Assembly: GCA_049841135.1 (NCBI GenBank)
Contig: JASGHK010000008.1
Coordinates: forward strand, 1,364,001-1,428,000
Direction: 5' to 3'
Length of the DNA: 64,000 nucleotides
Source of the DNA: JACRCT01 sp049841135
GTDB taxonomy: Bacteria; Myxococcota; Myxococcia; Myxococcales; UBA5297
The notes beneath the pieces are model-generated. The model saw nothing but the letters and a program-made list of their open reading frames with translations, was not told where the DNA came from and did not search any database. The stretch's first letter is position 1; the number at the start of each line of letters is the position of its first letter. The translations under genes and the position numbers were made by a program. This document shows, one piece after another, positions 9,175 through 17,555 of the stretch.

Positions 9175-10090
9175 ATGCCCCGCCCACCTGCCATCGTCGC
9201 TCGTGGGTTGGGGCGCCGGTTCGGCGAGCGAACGGCGGTCGAAGGGCTCGCCTTCGAGGTCGAGCAGGGCGAGATCTTCGGCATGCTCGGGCCCAACGGC
9301 GCGGGCAAGACCACCACCTTGCGCATGCTCTGTGGACTGCTCGCCCCCAGTTCGGGCGACGCGCAGATCTGCGGGCTGGCGCTCTCGGCCCAGGCGCGCG
9401 AAGTGCGGCGGGTCGTGGGCCTGCTGACCGAGCAACCTGGGCTCTACGACCGCCTGACTGCGCGCGAGAACCTGGCTTACTTCGCGCGCCTCTACGGCGT
9501 GAGCGACGCGGAGATCGGCGCGAGGCTCCCCAAGCTGTTCGCGACGCTCGGTCTGACGGGCCGGGAGGACGACCGCGTCGGCGGCTTCTCGAAAGGCATG
9601 CGCCAGAAGGTGGCCATCGCCCGCGCGCTGGTGCACGAACCCCAGGTCGTCTTCCTCGACGAGCCGACCTCGGGCCTGGACCCGGAGGCGAGCGCCCAGG
9701 TGCGCAGCATCGTCGAGGAGCTCGCCGGCCAGGGACGCACCATCGTGCTCTGCACCCACAACCTCGACGAGGCTGCGCGGCTGTGCCGGCGCGTCGCGGT
9801 GGTGAAGGGACGCGTGCTCGCCCTCGGCCCGCCGCGGGAGCTCGCCCGGTCGGCGCCTTCAGTGGCCATCGAGGTCGCCGGCGACGCCGCCTCCTTCGCC
9901 GCCGCACTGTCGTCGGCGGGGCTGCAGGTGAAGGCGCAAGGCCCGGTGCTCGACGTCACGCTTGCCCAGGAGACGGACGTCCCCGAAGTCGTCTCCAGGC
10001 TCGTCGCGTTGGGCGCGCGGATCCACCGGGTGCAGCCCCATCGAGAAGCTCGAGGAGACCTACCTGCGGCTGGTGTCGGGTCGCTGTTAG
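9175..10090 (+). CDS. ABC transporter ATP-binding protein (NatA type), 3' frameshift
   Basis: An ABC ATPase of about 304 residues with Walker A GPNGAGKT (about 42-49), signature FSKGMRQK, Walker B VVFLDEP and the switch His in CTHNLDEA. The layout is that of NatA/CcmA-type exporters with a C-terminal accessory domain. Near 10036-10039 an extra C in a run of four shifts the frame. Removing it gives a normal ending with the helix IEKLEETYLRLVSG and a stop at 10088. No permease is adjacent. The nearest candidate is the orphan ABC-2 permease at 17592-18374, and the two may form one exporter. The gene sits 19 bp after the glycosyltransferase, so it is probably cotranscribed. Confidence 0.85.
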
Positions 10091-10123
10091 ATTTCTCGGA
10101 GCTCTTCTCTGTCCGGAGGAACC

Positions 10124-11332
10124 ATGGCTGCCACCGTCGTGGTCACGCTGTCGTCCGCCAGCACCCCCGCCTCGGCCGCGGAGCAGACCCTGCAGCAGTT
10201 GGCCACGAAGGCCCAGGGCCTCAAGGTCCGGGGCGGCATCGTCTACCACTCGGTCTCGCTGGATGCCGAGGCCCTGCGCTCGGCGCTGCACGCGCGGTTG
10301 CCGGACGCCGCGCTGCTCGGCTCGACCTCGTGCCTGGGAGTGGGCACCTCTCTCGGCGGCTTCAGCACGGGCTCGGTCGTCACCGGCCTCTGGCTCGTCG
10401 GCGACGGCTTCCGCTTTGGTGTCTCGGCGGCTGCCAAGGATGGCAGCGCCAAGGCGAAGGGAACCCAGGTCGCCAAGGCGGCGCTGGCCGCGGCAGGAAT
10501 CAAGCCCGGCCAGACCCGCTTCGCCGTCTTCCATGCGACCCCGGGCGACGAGGAGGGGCTGCTCGACGGCGCCTTCAGCTCGCTCGATCGGCAGACGGCG
10601 CTGGTGGGCGGAACCGCCGCGGACAACGACCTCTCGGGCCAGTGGAAGGTCTGGTCGCACGAGGGGGTCTTCGGTTCGGGCGTCGCCGTGGCCGTCTGCG
10701 ACTGGCCCGGGAAGATCGGCGTCAACTACCAGGCCGGCTACCTGCCCACCGAGAAGCGCGGCAAGGTCACCGCCGCCCGCGGCCGCACCCTGCTCGCCAT
10801 CGACGGGCGCCCGGCAGCCGAGGTCTACGACCAGTGGACGGGCGGGCGCATCGGCGCGGAGCTGGCCGCCGGCGGCAACGTGCTGGGCAAGACCACGATG
10901 GCGCCCCTGGGCCTGCCGCGCGGCCTGTTCGGCGGCATCGAGGCCTTCGTGCTCGTCCACCCGGAGAAGGTCGACGTGCCCGCGCGCTCGCTCGGCCTCT
11001 TCGCCAACGTCGAAGTGGGCCAGACGGTGGCGCTGATGGACTCCTCCGAGGACGCGCTCGTCCACCGCGGAGCCAACGTCGCCCGCACCGCGCTGGTGCG
11101 TGGCGGCCTGGCACCGGACAAGCTCGCCGGAGCGCTCGTCGTGTTCTGCGGCGGCTGCATGCTCGCCATCCAGAAGCGGATGCCGGAGTCGATGGACGAG
11201 ATCTCCAAGGCGCTGCCCCAGGTCCCCTACTCCGCCATCTACTCGTTCGGCGAGCAGGGCTGCGTGCTGCCCAAGCAGGTCGCGCACGGCAACCTGATGG
11301 CGAGCGCGCTCTTGCTCGGCAAGATCGCTTAG
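10124..11332 (+). CDS. FIST N/C-domain sensory protein
   Basis: A 402-residue protein with the two halves of the FIST sensory module. The N-terminal half has the GSTSCLGVGT segment (about 66-75) and the GGTAADND motif (about 163-170). The C-terminal half has the CGGCMLA and SFGEQG motifs. FIST domains sense small molecules, possibly amino acids, and are usually joined or linked to kinases, cyclases or chemoreceptors; here the protein stands alone. Start ATG 10124 follows CCGGAGGA. The extreme N-terminus is not a convincing signal peptide, so a cytoplasmic location is likely. It lies 33 bp after the ABC ATPase gene, and the relation of the two is unclear. Confidence 0.85.
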   Translation: MAATVVVTLSSASTPASAAEQTLQQLATKAQGLKVRGGIVYHSVSLDAEALRSALHARLPDAALLGSTSCLGVGTSLGGFSTGSVVTGLWLVGDGFRFGVSAAAKDGSAKAKGTQVAKAALAAAGIKPGQTRFAVFHATPGDEEGLLDGAFSSLDRQTALVGGTAADNDLSGQWKVWSHEGVFGSGVAVAVCDWPGKIGVNYQAGYLPTEKRGKVTAARGRTLLAIDGRPAAEVYDQWTGGRIGAELAAGGNVLGKTTMAPLGLPRGLFGGIEAFVLVHPEKVDVPARSLGLFANVEVGQTVALMDSSEDALVHRGANVARTALVRGGLAPDKLAGALVVFCGGCMLAIQKRMPESMDEISKALPQVPYSAIYSFGEQGCVLPKQVAHGNLMASALLLGKIA

Positions 11333-11437
11333 CGCTCCCCCCGCGCTCACCCCGCCTTGACCGGCCCTGACCGGACGCCCATGCTCTGCCGTCCTTCGGG
11401 GCTGGCCTTCCAGCCCCTTCTCGCAGGGAGGCTGCGC

Positions 11438-12400
11438 ATGCCCTTGTTCGGAGTGTTCCTGGGTTTCCTGGCCTGGTTCCTGGTCAGGTACTTCGTGGCG
11501 GGCTTCTACACCATCAACCAGAACCAGCGGGCGGTGAAGACCAGCTTCGGGCGCGCCGAGCGGCTGGGTGGCTTCAGCACCGACCTGGCCGAGGCGCAGT
11601 TCCTCGGCGACGACGAGAAGCAGCGCTACAAGTACCCGCAGGTGCGCGTCATCGGCCCCGGCATCTACTGGAAGTGGCCGTGGGAGAAGGTGCACAAGGT
11701 CTCCATCGCCACCGAGACCGTCTCCATGGCCTGGGACCCCGAGAGCCCCAACGCCAACCGCGGCGGCGAGGAGCTGGACGCCGTCACCAAGGACCAGCTC
11801 AACACCGGCCTGCGCGGGCAGCTCCGCTTCCGCGTCGCCGAGCAGAACCTGTACGCCTACCTCTTCGGCGTGAAGAACCCCATCGCCCACATCATGGGCT
11901 ACTTCGTCAGCGTGCTGCGCCAGCGCATCGCCAGCTTCGAGGCGCCCCGCGCCGCCAGCGAGGGCGGGCTCGCCGCCGTCAGCGGCGTCTCCATCAACGA
12001 CCTGCGCAAGAACATGCGCGACCTGAACGAGCACATGGACCACGAGTGCCGCAGCTCCGTCGCGCGCTACGGCATCGTCCTCGACGCCTCGCTCATCACC
12101 GAGATCGACCCGCCACCGGAGGTCGAGTCGGCGCTGGCGGCGATCAACACCGCCCACAACCAGATCAGCTCGGAGATCAGCCTCGCCCAGGCCTCCGCCG
12201 ACCAGAAGATCGTCCAGTCGCGGCGCGCGGTGGACATCGAGACCCTCAAGGCGCAGGCCGAGGTCGAGCCGCTGGTCGCGCTCGCCGCGCAGCTCTCGCA
12301 GATCAAGGCCACCGGGCCGGGAGTACTTCCCGCCTACCTGCGCAACCTGCGGCTGGGGCTGTGGTCCAAGGCCAAGAGCCTGATCGTGGAGGTGAAGTGA
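11438..12400 (+). CDS. SPFH/band-7 membrane protein, first of tandem pair
   Basis: A 320-residue HflK/stomatin-like SPFH protein. One N-terminal membrane helix (about 3-22) is followed by the FYTINQNQRAVKTSFGR segment that begins SPFH domains, then the PGIYWKWPWEKVHKV motif. A helical coiled-coil C-terminal part contains many Ala, Glu and Gln. SPFH proteins form ring or cage assemblies on membranes and modulate proteases or membrane order. Start ATG 11438 follows CAGGGAGG. It is separated by one base from a second, divergent SPFH gene, so the two products probably form a hetero-oligomer, as HflK and HflC do, though I cannot assign these names. A small helical protein follows in the same operon. 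Confidence 0.85.
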   Translation: MPLFGVFLGFLAWFLVRYFVAGFYTINQNQRAVKTSFGRAERLGGFSTDLAEAQFLGDDEKQRYKYPQVRVIGPGIYWKWPWEKVHKVSIATETVSMAWDPESPNANRGGEELDAVTKDQLNTGLRGQLRFRVAEQNLYAYLFGVKNPIAHIMGYFVSVLRQRIASFEAPRAASEGGLAAVSGVSINDLRKNMRDLNEHMDHECRSSVARYGIVLDASLITEIDPPPEVESALAAINTAHNQISSEISLAQASADQKIVQSRRAVDIETLKAQAEVEPLVALAAQLSQIKATGPGVLPAYLRNLRLGLWSKAKSLIVEVK

Positions 12401-12401
12401 A

Positions 12402-13328
12402 ATGGGAACCGCATTCCTCGTCACCTTCATCGGCTGCTTCTTCGTGGTGCCCGCGCTGTTCGGCGTGATGCGCTTCTTCGGCATCTACGACGTCGTCCAG
12501 GAAGGCACCTGCCACGTCTACACGCTCTTCGGGAAGGTCGTCGCCGTCCTCGACGAGCCGGGCCTGAAGATCCTGCCGGCGCGCATGGGCCTGGCGGCGT
12601 TCGTCATCCGCTATTTCGGGACCCGCAAGGTCCTCGACATGCGGCTCGACCAGGAATACCTGCGCAGCCAGCCGGTCAACTCCGAGGAGGGCGCGCCGAT
12701 GGGCATCGGCATCTGGTACGAGATGTTCGTCTCCGACCCCGTGGCCTACCTGTTCAAGAACACCGACCCGCGCGGCTCGCTGCGCGCCAACGTGTCCAAC
12801 ACCACCGTGCGCTGCCTGTCGAACATGAAGCTCGCGGACATGCTCGAGACGCGCCACACCATGAGCAAGACGGTGCGCGACGAGGTCAGCCCCAAGAGCC
12901 ACGACTGGGGCTACCAGGTGGGCTCGGTCTACATCCGCAAGGTCCACTTCCGCGACGAGAACATGATCCGGCAGATCGAGGAGAAGGTCGTCAACCGGCT
13001 GCGCCAGGTCACGAGCGCCATCCGTCAGGACGGCGCCAACCAGGTGGGCCTCATCACCTCCACCGCCGAGCGCGAAGCCGCGGTGGAGTTCGCCAAGGCC
13101 GCGGCGCTGCGCCCGCGCATCGTCGGCGAGGCGCTGGCCAAGATCGCCAAGGACCCCGAGGTGGCGGAGACGATGTTTGACATCCTCGAGACCCAGCACG
13201 CGCTGCAGTCCGACGCGGCCATCACCTTGATGCCGGCCAAGAAGGAGCTGCTCGCCGACCTGGTCGCCGCGCAGCCTCAGCGCCCGGTGCCTCCCCGTCC
13301 CGCCGGCAACGTCCTCAAGCAGGGGTGA
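12402..13328 (+). CDS. SPFH/band-7 membrane protein, second of tandem pair
   Basis: A 308-residue SPFH protein. An N-terminal hydrophobic helix (about 3-25) is followed by the segment YDVVQEGTCHVYTLFGKVVA that starts the domain, then a central SPFH fold and a helical region with AEREAAVEFAKAAALRP, the kind of Ala/Glu-rich helix that mediates oligomerisation. The start is two bases after the stop of the first SPFH gene, inside GTGAAATG, which indicates translational coupling. It diverges in sequence from its neighbour, so the pair is not a recent duplication. The last 50 residues are Pro-rich. The likely role is the second subunit of a membrane-bound SPFH assembly; the client is unknown. Confidence 0.83.
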   Translation: MGTAFLVTFIGCFFVVPALFGVMRFFGIYDVVQEGTCHVYTLFGKVVAVLDEPGLKILPARMGLAAFVIRYFGTRKVLDMRLDQEYLRSQPVNSEEGAPMGIGIWYEMFVSDPVAYLFKNTDPRGSLRANVSNTTVRCLSNMKLADMLETRHTMSKTVRDEVSPKSHDWGYQVGSVYIRKVHFRDENMIRQIEEKVVNRLRQVTSAIRQDGANQVGLITSTAEREAAVEFAKAAALRPRIVGEALAKIAKDPEVAETMFDILETQHALQSDAAITLMPAKKELLADLVAAQPQRPVPPRPAGNVLKQG

Positions 13329-13333
13329 GCACC

Positions 13334-13682
13334 ATGGCAGCCACTGCGGACCACGGAATCGGGGCGCTGACCACGCGCATCCAGGCGATCGCCACGGTCG
13401 CCCGCGGCTACGAGCGCCTCAACGTCCTGGCAGAAGCCGACAAGCTCGGGCTGCAGGTCGTACGCGAGGTGCTCACCGAAGCCTTCGAGCTGCTGGGCAA
13501 GCGCGGCGAGCTCGAGCGCCTCGCAAGCCAAGCACCTCAAGTCCTCGGCCGAGACGCTCGTCGACGCCGGCGACGACCTGACACATTCGCCATCGCCCGA
13601 GCAGATCGCCAAGTGGTGGCGCGGGGTGGAGCCGGCGGCGCGGGAGTTCGCGCGGGCGGTGCGCGACCTGCCCTACCGGTGA
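13334..13682 (+). CDS. Small helical protein in the SPFH operon, one frameshift
   Basis: A predicted product of about 115 residues with no recognised domain. The N-terminal 60 residues are helical (ATVARGYERLNVLAEADKLG and following). Near 13525 an extra A appears to shift the frame. Removing it yields a sensible ending with AKHLKSSAETLVDAGDD, KWWRGVEPAAREFARAV and a stop at 13680. The uncorrected frame gives a run of Arg and Gly typical of an out-of-frame reading. I chose ATG 13334, eight bases after AGGGG; GTG 13325, overlapping the previous stop, is the alternative. Its position suggests a soluble partner of the SPFH pair. The function is unknown. Confidence 0.6.
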
Positions 13683-13702
13683 GTTGACCCGATCGACGAT
13701 TC

Positions 13703-13738
13703 CGACGGCCGGGTGCCCTTGTTGGTGCCCGGCCGTCG
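13703..13738. terminator. Hairpin between convergent genes
   Basis: A perfect 11-bp inverted repeat, CGACGGCCGGG and CCCGGCCGTCG, with a 14-base loop, placed between the converging stops at 13682 and 13743. There is no T-run on either side, so it would need Rho or act by structure alone. Position and strength make a shared terminator the simplest reading. Confidence 0.5.
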
Positions 13739-13742
13739 ACGT

Positions 13743-14234
13743 CTACCGGTTCGCTTCCTTGCCGTTCGCGCAGCTCGTGGTGTCGACGCACCAGGTCCAC
13801 TCCGCCGACTGCTTACCCTCAGCGACCTGGTCGAGCGAGCCAGACGTCGCGAACCCGTTGCTGACCACGACCTTCACGACGTGGCCACCACGGGCGTGTT
13901 CTTGAGGCGAGAAGGCGAAGTTCGCGCCAAGCCGCTCCACGGAGGGCGGCGTCTGCGGCGGCAGCATCGCCTGGTCCTGCATGCTGCCGTCGACGTACCA
14001 GCGCACGGCGAGGGTCTCGCCCACCTCGCTGTCGCTTACCTTGCCCACCGTCAAGGCGAGCGGCGCGCACTCCGGTGCGTTCGCAGGCACGAGACACGGG
14101 CCATTGGGTGGCGACATCGACGCCGAAACGAACCCAAGGGGATGGACCCCGGCATCCGGCTCGGGAGCGGGCGGGTTCCCGCACGCCTGGACGATGGTGA
14201 ACGCCAAGCCGACGAACAGCCTCTTTCGAAACAC
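13743..14234 (-). CDS. Hypothetical lipoprotein
   Basis: A 163-residue product starting at GTG 14234 with GGAGGC just upstream. The N-terminus has two basic residues, a hydrophobic stretch and a lipobox-like VQAC with Cys at 18, so it is a probable lipoprotein. A Pro/Ala/Asp linker follows, then a beta-rich domain with GPCLVPANAPEC and ETLAVRWYVDG that resembles an Ig-like fold in composition. The last part has WTWCVDTTSCANG, giving possible disulfides. I do not recognise the family. It follows the small gene at 14270-14704 on the same strand. Confidence 0.65.
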   Translation of the reverse strand: MFRKRLFVGLAFTIVQACGNPPAPEPDAGVHPLGFVSASMSPPNGPCLVPANAPECAPLALTVGKVSDSEVGETLAVRWYVDGSMQDQAMLPPQTPPSVERLGANFAFSPQEHARGGHVVKVVVSNGFATSGSLDQVAEGKQSAEWTWCVDTTSCANGKEANR

Positions 14235-14269
14235 GGTTCAGCCTCCATCCCGAGCGTCCAGGCGATTCG

Positions 14270-14704
14270 CTACCGGCGGCGCATCTTCATCGTCGTGCGG
14301 CCGTTGGCCGGCGGCTGCGGGTCGCTCCAGAGGATCTCCCGGTCTCCCTCGCGGAAGCCGAGGCCGACCCCGCGGCGCGCCTTCAAGAATGCCGATGCCG
14401 CGTCGCCCTTCTCGAGCGCATCGGAGAGCAGCGTCCGCAACTTGGCCAGGCAGTCCTGCCCTTCGTCGCCGGAGAACGACTGCGGGATGTTCAGCCGGCG
14501 GATCTTGGGAGCCCAGATCTCATCGGTGGCCCACTGCGAGTCCTCCGGATCGAACCTTCGCGCCCCAACGACCTCGACGCCGAACTTCACGTCTTTCTCG
14601 TTAGCCGGCTCGTAGAGATTGAAGGAGTAGGCCTGGACCTCGGGCGGCACGGGCGCCCGGAACGCGTCCTTGAGCCACCGCTCGAACTGCTCCCTGAAAT
14701 CCAT
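14270..14704 (-). CDS. Hypothetical soluble protein, possibly immunity-like
   Basis: A 144-residue acidic/basic mixed protein with no signal peptide. Start ATG 14704 has GAGGA just upstream; an in-frame upstream ATG at 14728 lacks one. Visible features are an amphipathic N-terminus (MDFREQFERWLKDAF), a central beta region with FGVEVVGARRFDPED and QWATDEIW, and a helical stretch CLAKLRTLLSDALEKGDA. The combination of an EVVGA strand, FD and W-A-x-DE recalls small proteins seen as immunity partners of polymorphic toxins, but this is an impression and no toxin gene lies next to it. It follows a strong terminator, so it is transcribed on its own or with the lipoprotein at 13743. Confidence 0.55.
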   Translation of the reverse strand: MDFREQFERWLKDAFRAPVPPEVQAYSFNLYEPANEKDVKFGVEVVGARRFDPEDSQWATDEIWAPKIRRLNIPQSFSGDEGQDCLAKLRTLLSDALEKGDAASAFLKARRGVGLGFREGDREILWSDPQPPANGRTTMKMRRR

Positions 14705-14731
14705 CGAAGTCCTCGGACCGAATATCAAAAA

Positions 14732-14757
14732 GCCGGGCGATCCGAAGATCGCCCGGC
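14732..14757 (-). terminator. Rho-independent terminator of the metzincin gene
   Basis: An 11-bp perfect stem, GCCGGGCGATC and GATCGCCCGGC, with a tetraloop (TTCG on the minus strand), followed on the minus strand by TTTTTGATATT. It lies 40 bp after the stop of the protease gene at 14797 and just before the start of the gene at 14704. This is the clearest intrinsic terminator in the window. Confidence 0.88.
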
Positions 14758-14796
14758 CGGTCTCATCCGTCCATCAAAACCATCGGTCCACGCTGC

Positions 14797-16314
14797 TCAG
14801 GGAGCGGTGTAGTCGATCTGGAGGTGGAAGGTGGAGGCGACGTAGCCGGAGACCATGATGTAGGCCTGGCTCTGGCCGGCGGGGACGGTGACGGTGCAGG
14901 TCTCAGCGGTGCCGTCCAGGTAGGGGCGGCAGGCGTAGGTGGAGGTCGTGGGGGCCGCGCCGAAGCGGACGTAGAGGTCGGCGTCGCCGGTGCCGGTCAT
15001 GGCCACGGTGAAGGTGGTGCCAGCGAGGACGGCGATGGGGTTGTAGGAGACGGTCTTGCCCTTGGCGACGCTGCCGTCGGTGGAGGTCGACTTGACGGTG
15101 CCGGTGGAGGCGGGCGGGGTGGTGGGGGTGGTGCCGCCGGCCTTGGTGTAGGTGATGACCAGGCTGAAGGTGGAGGCGACGTAGCCCTTGACCATGATGT
15201 AAGCGGTGGTGGCGCCGGTCGGGACGGTCAGCGAGCAGGACTCGGCGGTGCCGTCGAGGTAGGGGCGGCAAGCGTAGGTGGTGGTGGTGGGCTTGGCGCC
15301 GAAGTTGACGTAGAGGTCGGCGTCGCCGGTGCCGGTCATGGTCACGTCGAGCACGGTGCCCGCGGTCACGTTGTAGGGGCCGTAGTACTTGGAGCCGCTC
15401 TTGGCGACGCTGACGTTGTTGACCTTCTCGGTGGTGGTGGCGGCCGGGGTGGGGTCGGTCGTGGTCGGGTCGGTCGGGGTGGAGCCGGTGGAGGGAGCGC
15501 CGTAGAGGGCGGCGGCGCCGGCGGCGTCCTTGGCGGTGAGCTCGAGCGCCCAGCTGCTGATGCCGTTGCACTGCGGGTAGTGCATGACGCTGGCCTGGTC
15601 GTAGGTGGTCAGCACGCGGTAGTTGCTGTCCTCGAAGCAGGTGCCGGACTCGGGGCGGGTGTGCTCGTGGCGGAAGCCGAGGGTGTGGCCGAGCTCGTGG
15701 CGCAGCACGCCGGTGAGCGAGGGGTCGCCGCTGGAGGTGAAGGCGCTGTTGTCGATGAGGACGTTGCGGGTCGAGCGGCTCTGGGCGGGGAAGAAGGCGC
15801 GGGCGATGTACTGGCCGCCGGCGTTGACCGGGTTCACGTCGAACACGACGTTGCCGTTGCTAGAGGTGCAGTTGGCATCCTGCGCCGAGACGTAGACGAA
15901 CTTGACGTTGGCGACGTTCATCCAGGCGCCGGTGGCCTCGGCCATCGCCTGGACGACCTGGCTGTAGCGGGTGCCGAAGGCGCTCTTGTTGATGCAGTAG
16001 GTGATGTTGAGCTTCTGGGTGGCGTTCCACTTGTCGTCGCTGCCGTTGACGGTGTTGACGGTGAGCTGGTCACCGTGGGCGACGTGGTTGTCGTAGAACT
16101 CGCGCAGGTTCTTCTCGCCGACGATCGGTGTGTCACCGTCGACGATGTACACGTCGGTGCCCGGCTCCTGGTAGATGCGGCTGTTGAACTCCTCCCAGGT
16201 CAGGCCGCCGTGGCCAACGCTGGCCGACTCTTCTTCTGCCACCAGCCCTTCGCCGCAGCCCATCAGCCCCGCCATCGCCAGAACCATCGCTGCCGTCAGG
16301 ATTCGCTGGGTCAT
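14797..16314 (-). CDS. Secreted metzincin metalloprotease lipoprotein with two PPC domains
   Basis: A 505-residue exported protease. Residues 1-19 form a lipoprotein signal peptide with the lipobox LMGC (Cys 20). The catalytic domain spans about 90-272. It holds the zinc motif HELGHTLGFRH at 206-216 and a Met-turn SVMHY at 242-246, which together define a metzincin of the matrixin/astacin type. A Thr/Pro/Asp linker leads to two bacterial pre-peptidase C-terminal (PPC) beta domains at about 300-395 and 415-505. The two share the segments GTGDADLYV and YACRPYLDGTAE, so they arose by internal duplication. PPC domains often aid secretion and are removed on maturation. It is well terminated downstream. 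Confidence 0.9.
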   Translation of the reverse strand: MTQRILTAAMVLAMAGLMGCGEGLVAEEESASVGHGGLTWEEFNSRIYQEPGTDVYIVDGDTPIVGEKNLREFYDNHVAHGDQLTVNTVNGSDDKWNATQKLNITYCINKSAFGTRYSQVVQAMAEATGAWMNVANVKFVYVSAQDANCTSSNGNVVFDVNPVNAGGQYIARAFFPAQSRSTRNVLIDNSAFTSSGDPSLTGVLRHELGHTLGFRHEHTRPESGTCFEDSNYRVLTTYDQASVMHYPQCNGISSWALELTAKDAAGAAALYGAPSTGSTPTDPTTTDPTPAATTTEKVNNVSVAKSGSKYYGPYNVTAGTVLDVTMTGTGDADLYVNFGAKPTTTTYACRPYLDGTAESCSLTVPTGATTAYIMVKGYVASTFSLVITYTKAGGTTPTTPPASTGTVKSTSTDGSVAKGKTVSYNPIAVLAGTTFTVAMTGTGDADLYVRFGAAPTTSTYACRPYLDGTAETCTVTVPAGQSQAYIMVSGYVASTFHLQIDYTAP

Positions 16315-16694
16315 CGGCCGCCTCGTCGGTGCGTTGTCCGGCGCGGCTACAGAGCAGGCGGTGTGCCAGCGGCTAAGTGCTTGATTTCAGGAACAACGAC
16401 CTTGGTGTGCGCCCCTCACGATGAGGCGCGCACGCGCGCAGCCGCTGTAAACGACGGCTACAACCGGGCGCGATTCAGACAGGTTTCACCAGTGATTACG
16501 ATGAGCTACCGAGGACAAGTCGAATCGGACTCATTTCGGACATGGCGGCCGACTTTCGGACACTTCTTGGCCGAGTGGCGCCTTTTCGCGCACGCCCGTC
16601 TCCGGTTCGGACACTGGAGCACCGAGGCGCAGTAGGCCAACCGGCTCCGATCGCATACCGGAGCACCGTTCGTCTGAGCTTTCTCGACAGAGAC
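16315..16694. other. 380-bp gene-free region upstream of the metzincin gene
   Basis: No convincing coding signal. It holds a near-perfect hairpin at 16406-16432 (stem GTGCGCCCCTCA with one mismatch), and TTCGGACA in three direct copies at 16535-16542, 16555-16562 and 16606-16613, the first two preceded by a further T and spaced 20 bp apart. The promoter of the protease gene should lie here; no clear -35/-10 pair is visible. Confidence 0.4.
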
Positions 16695-17210
16695 CTACAG
16701 CCCAGCGTCGCCGCAGTGGAGCCTGTTGCGGAAGTCCGTCTCGGTCAGCCCTTCGGAGGCAACGCCTGGATTTTTCAGCAGATTGCCATCACGACGGAAG
16801 AAGCCTTGGTTGACGACGACCGCATAGTCGTCGGCTTCGACGATGAAGAAGTAGCCGCTGGACTTGCCTTCGGCCGTCTGGAGCGGTCCCTGGATGGAGG
16901 ACCCGTCACCACTCACGCACCCCACCAGCAGCGCCGAGAGCTTGCCCGAGAGCGGCCCCTTGAGCGTCTTGGTGATGTTGAGGGAGATGGGGGTGACGAC
17001 CGTGTCCGGGAAACCCGCGAGATCGACGACCCGAGAGGTGTTGGCCCACGCCTCGACCGTCGCCTCCACGACGGCGGTCGCGCCTGCGAAGCTGCACATG
17101 TCGACCGCATTGCCCACGCCCTTGGGGCAAACGACCTCAGGGGGCGAAGTGGAGCAGCCGGCGAGCTGGAGGAACAGCACAAGGAGGATCGGGGCGGGTC
17201 GTCGGGTCAT
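16695..17210 (-). CDS. Hypothetical lipoprotein, possibly NTR-like
   Basis: A 171-residue protein with a lipoprotein signal peptide (hydrophobic 8-18, lipobox LAGC). The mature part begins with a Cys-containing segment (VVCPKGVGNAVDMCSFAGA), then a beta-rich domain with VVEATVEAW, ISLNITKTLKGPL and LLVGCVSGDG, and ends in CGDAG. Strand order and Cys positions loosely recall netrin/TIMP-like domains, as in the protein at 20785, but the match is weak. A TAGAGT hexamer lies ten bases before the ATG with no Shine-Dalgarno, so the leader is very short. It lies upstream of the metzincin on the same strand. Confidence 0.6.
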   Translation of the reverse strand: MTRRPAPILLVLFLQLAGCSTSPPEVVCPKGVGNAVDMCSFAGATAVVEATVEAWANTSRVVDLAGFPDTVVTPISLNITKTLKGPLSGKLSALLVGCVSGDGSSIQGPLQTAEGKSSGYFFIVEADDYAVVVNQGFFRRDGNLLKNPGVASEGLTETDFRNRLHCGDAGL

Positions 17211-17249
17211 GTTGCCGCGTACTCTAACCCGCCTCCGCTCGGCATGCCT

Positions 17250-17495
17250 CTAGCGCGCGAGGGCAGCGGCGACCCGGTCGTACGCCGTGAGCAGCTCCGC
17301 CTCGGTCGCGTACTCGGTGCAGCGGTAGAGCTGCCGGTCGTCCTCTGGAGAGAGGAAGCGGGCGAGGCGGCTGAAGTTGAGCTCGAGCAGCAGGCGAACG
17401 CGACCCTTGCGATCGGCGCGCAGCGCCCTCACCGTTCCCTGCTCCGTCGCCTGCTCACGCACTACCTCGGCCTGTCCCACCACTCGCTTGGTCAT
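17250..17495 (-). CDS. Small conserved-looking hypothetical protein
   Basis: An 81-residue basic protein beginning MTKRVVGQAEVVREQ, with a GGAGGC ribosome binding site nine bases upstream of ATG 17495. It has an N-terminal beta-like segment with alternating charges (TVRALRADRKGRVRLLLEL) and a C-terminal helical half ending AYDRVAAALAR. No signal peptide or membrane segment. I do not recognise it. A longer in-frame reading to 18086 runs antisense to the permease and is not credible. It diverges from the permease gene at 17592. Confidence 0.5.
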   Translation of the reverse strand: MTKRVVGQAEVVREQATEQGTVRALRADRKGRVRLLLELNFSRLARFLSPEDDRQLYRCTEYATEAELLTAYDRVAAALAR

Positions 17496-17555
17496 GTGTA
17501 TTGCCTCCGATGAACCTCGAATGGTGAGCAGCCTAGCAACCGGGTCCGACATTCC

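Noticed and set aside
7014..9326. A 770-codon minus-strand frame opposite the glycosyltransferase
   Set aside because: Its His/Glu/Arg/Asp-rich composition is that of an antisense reading of a membrane protein gene, and no family motifs are visible.
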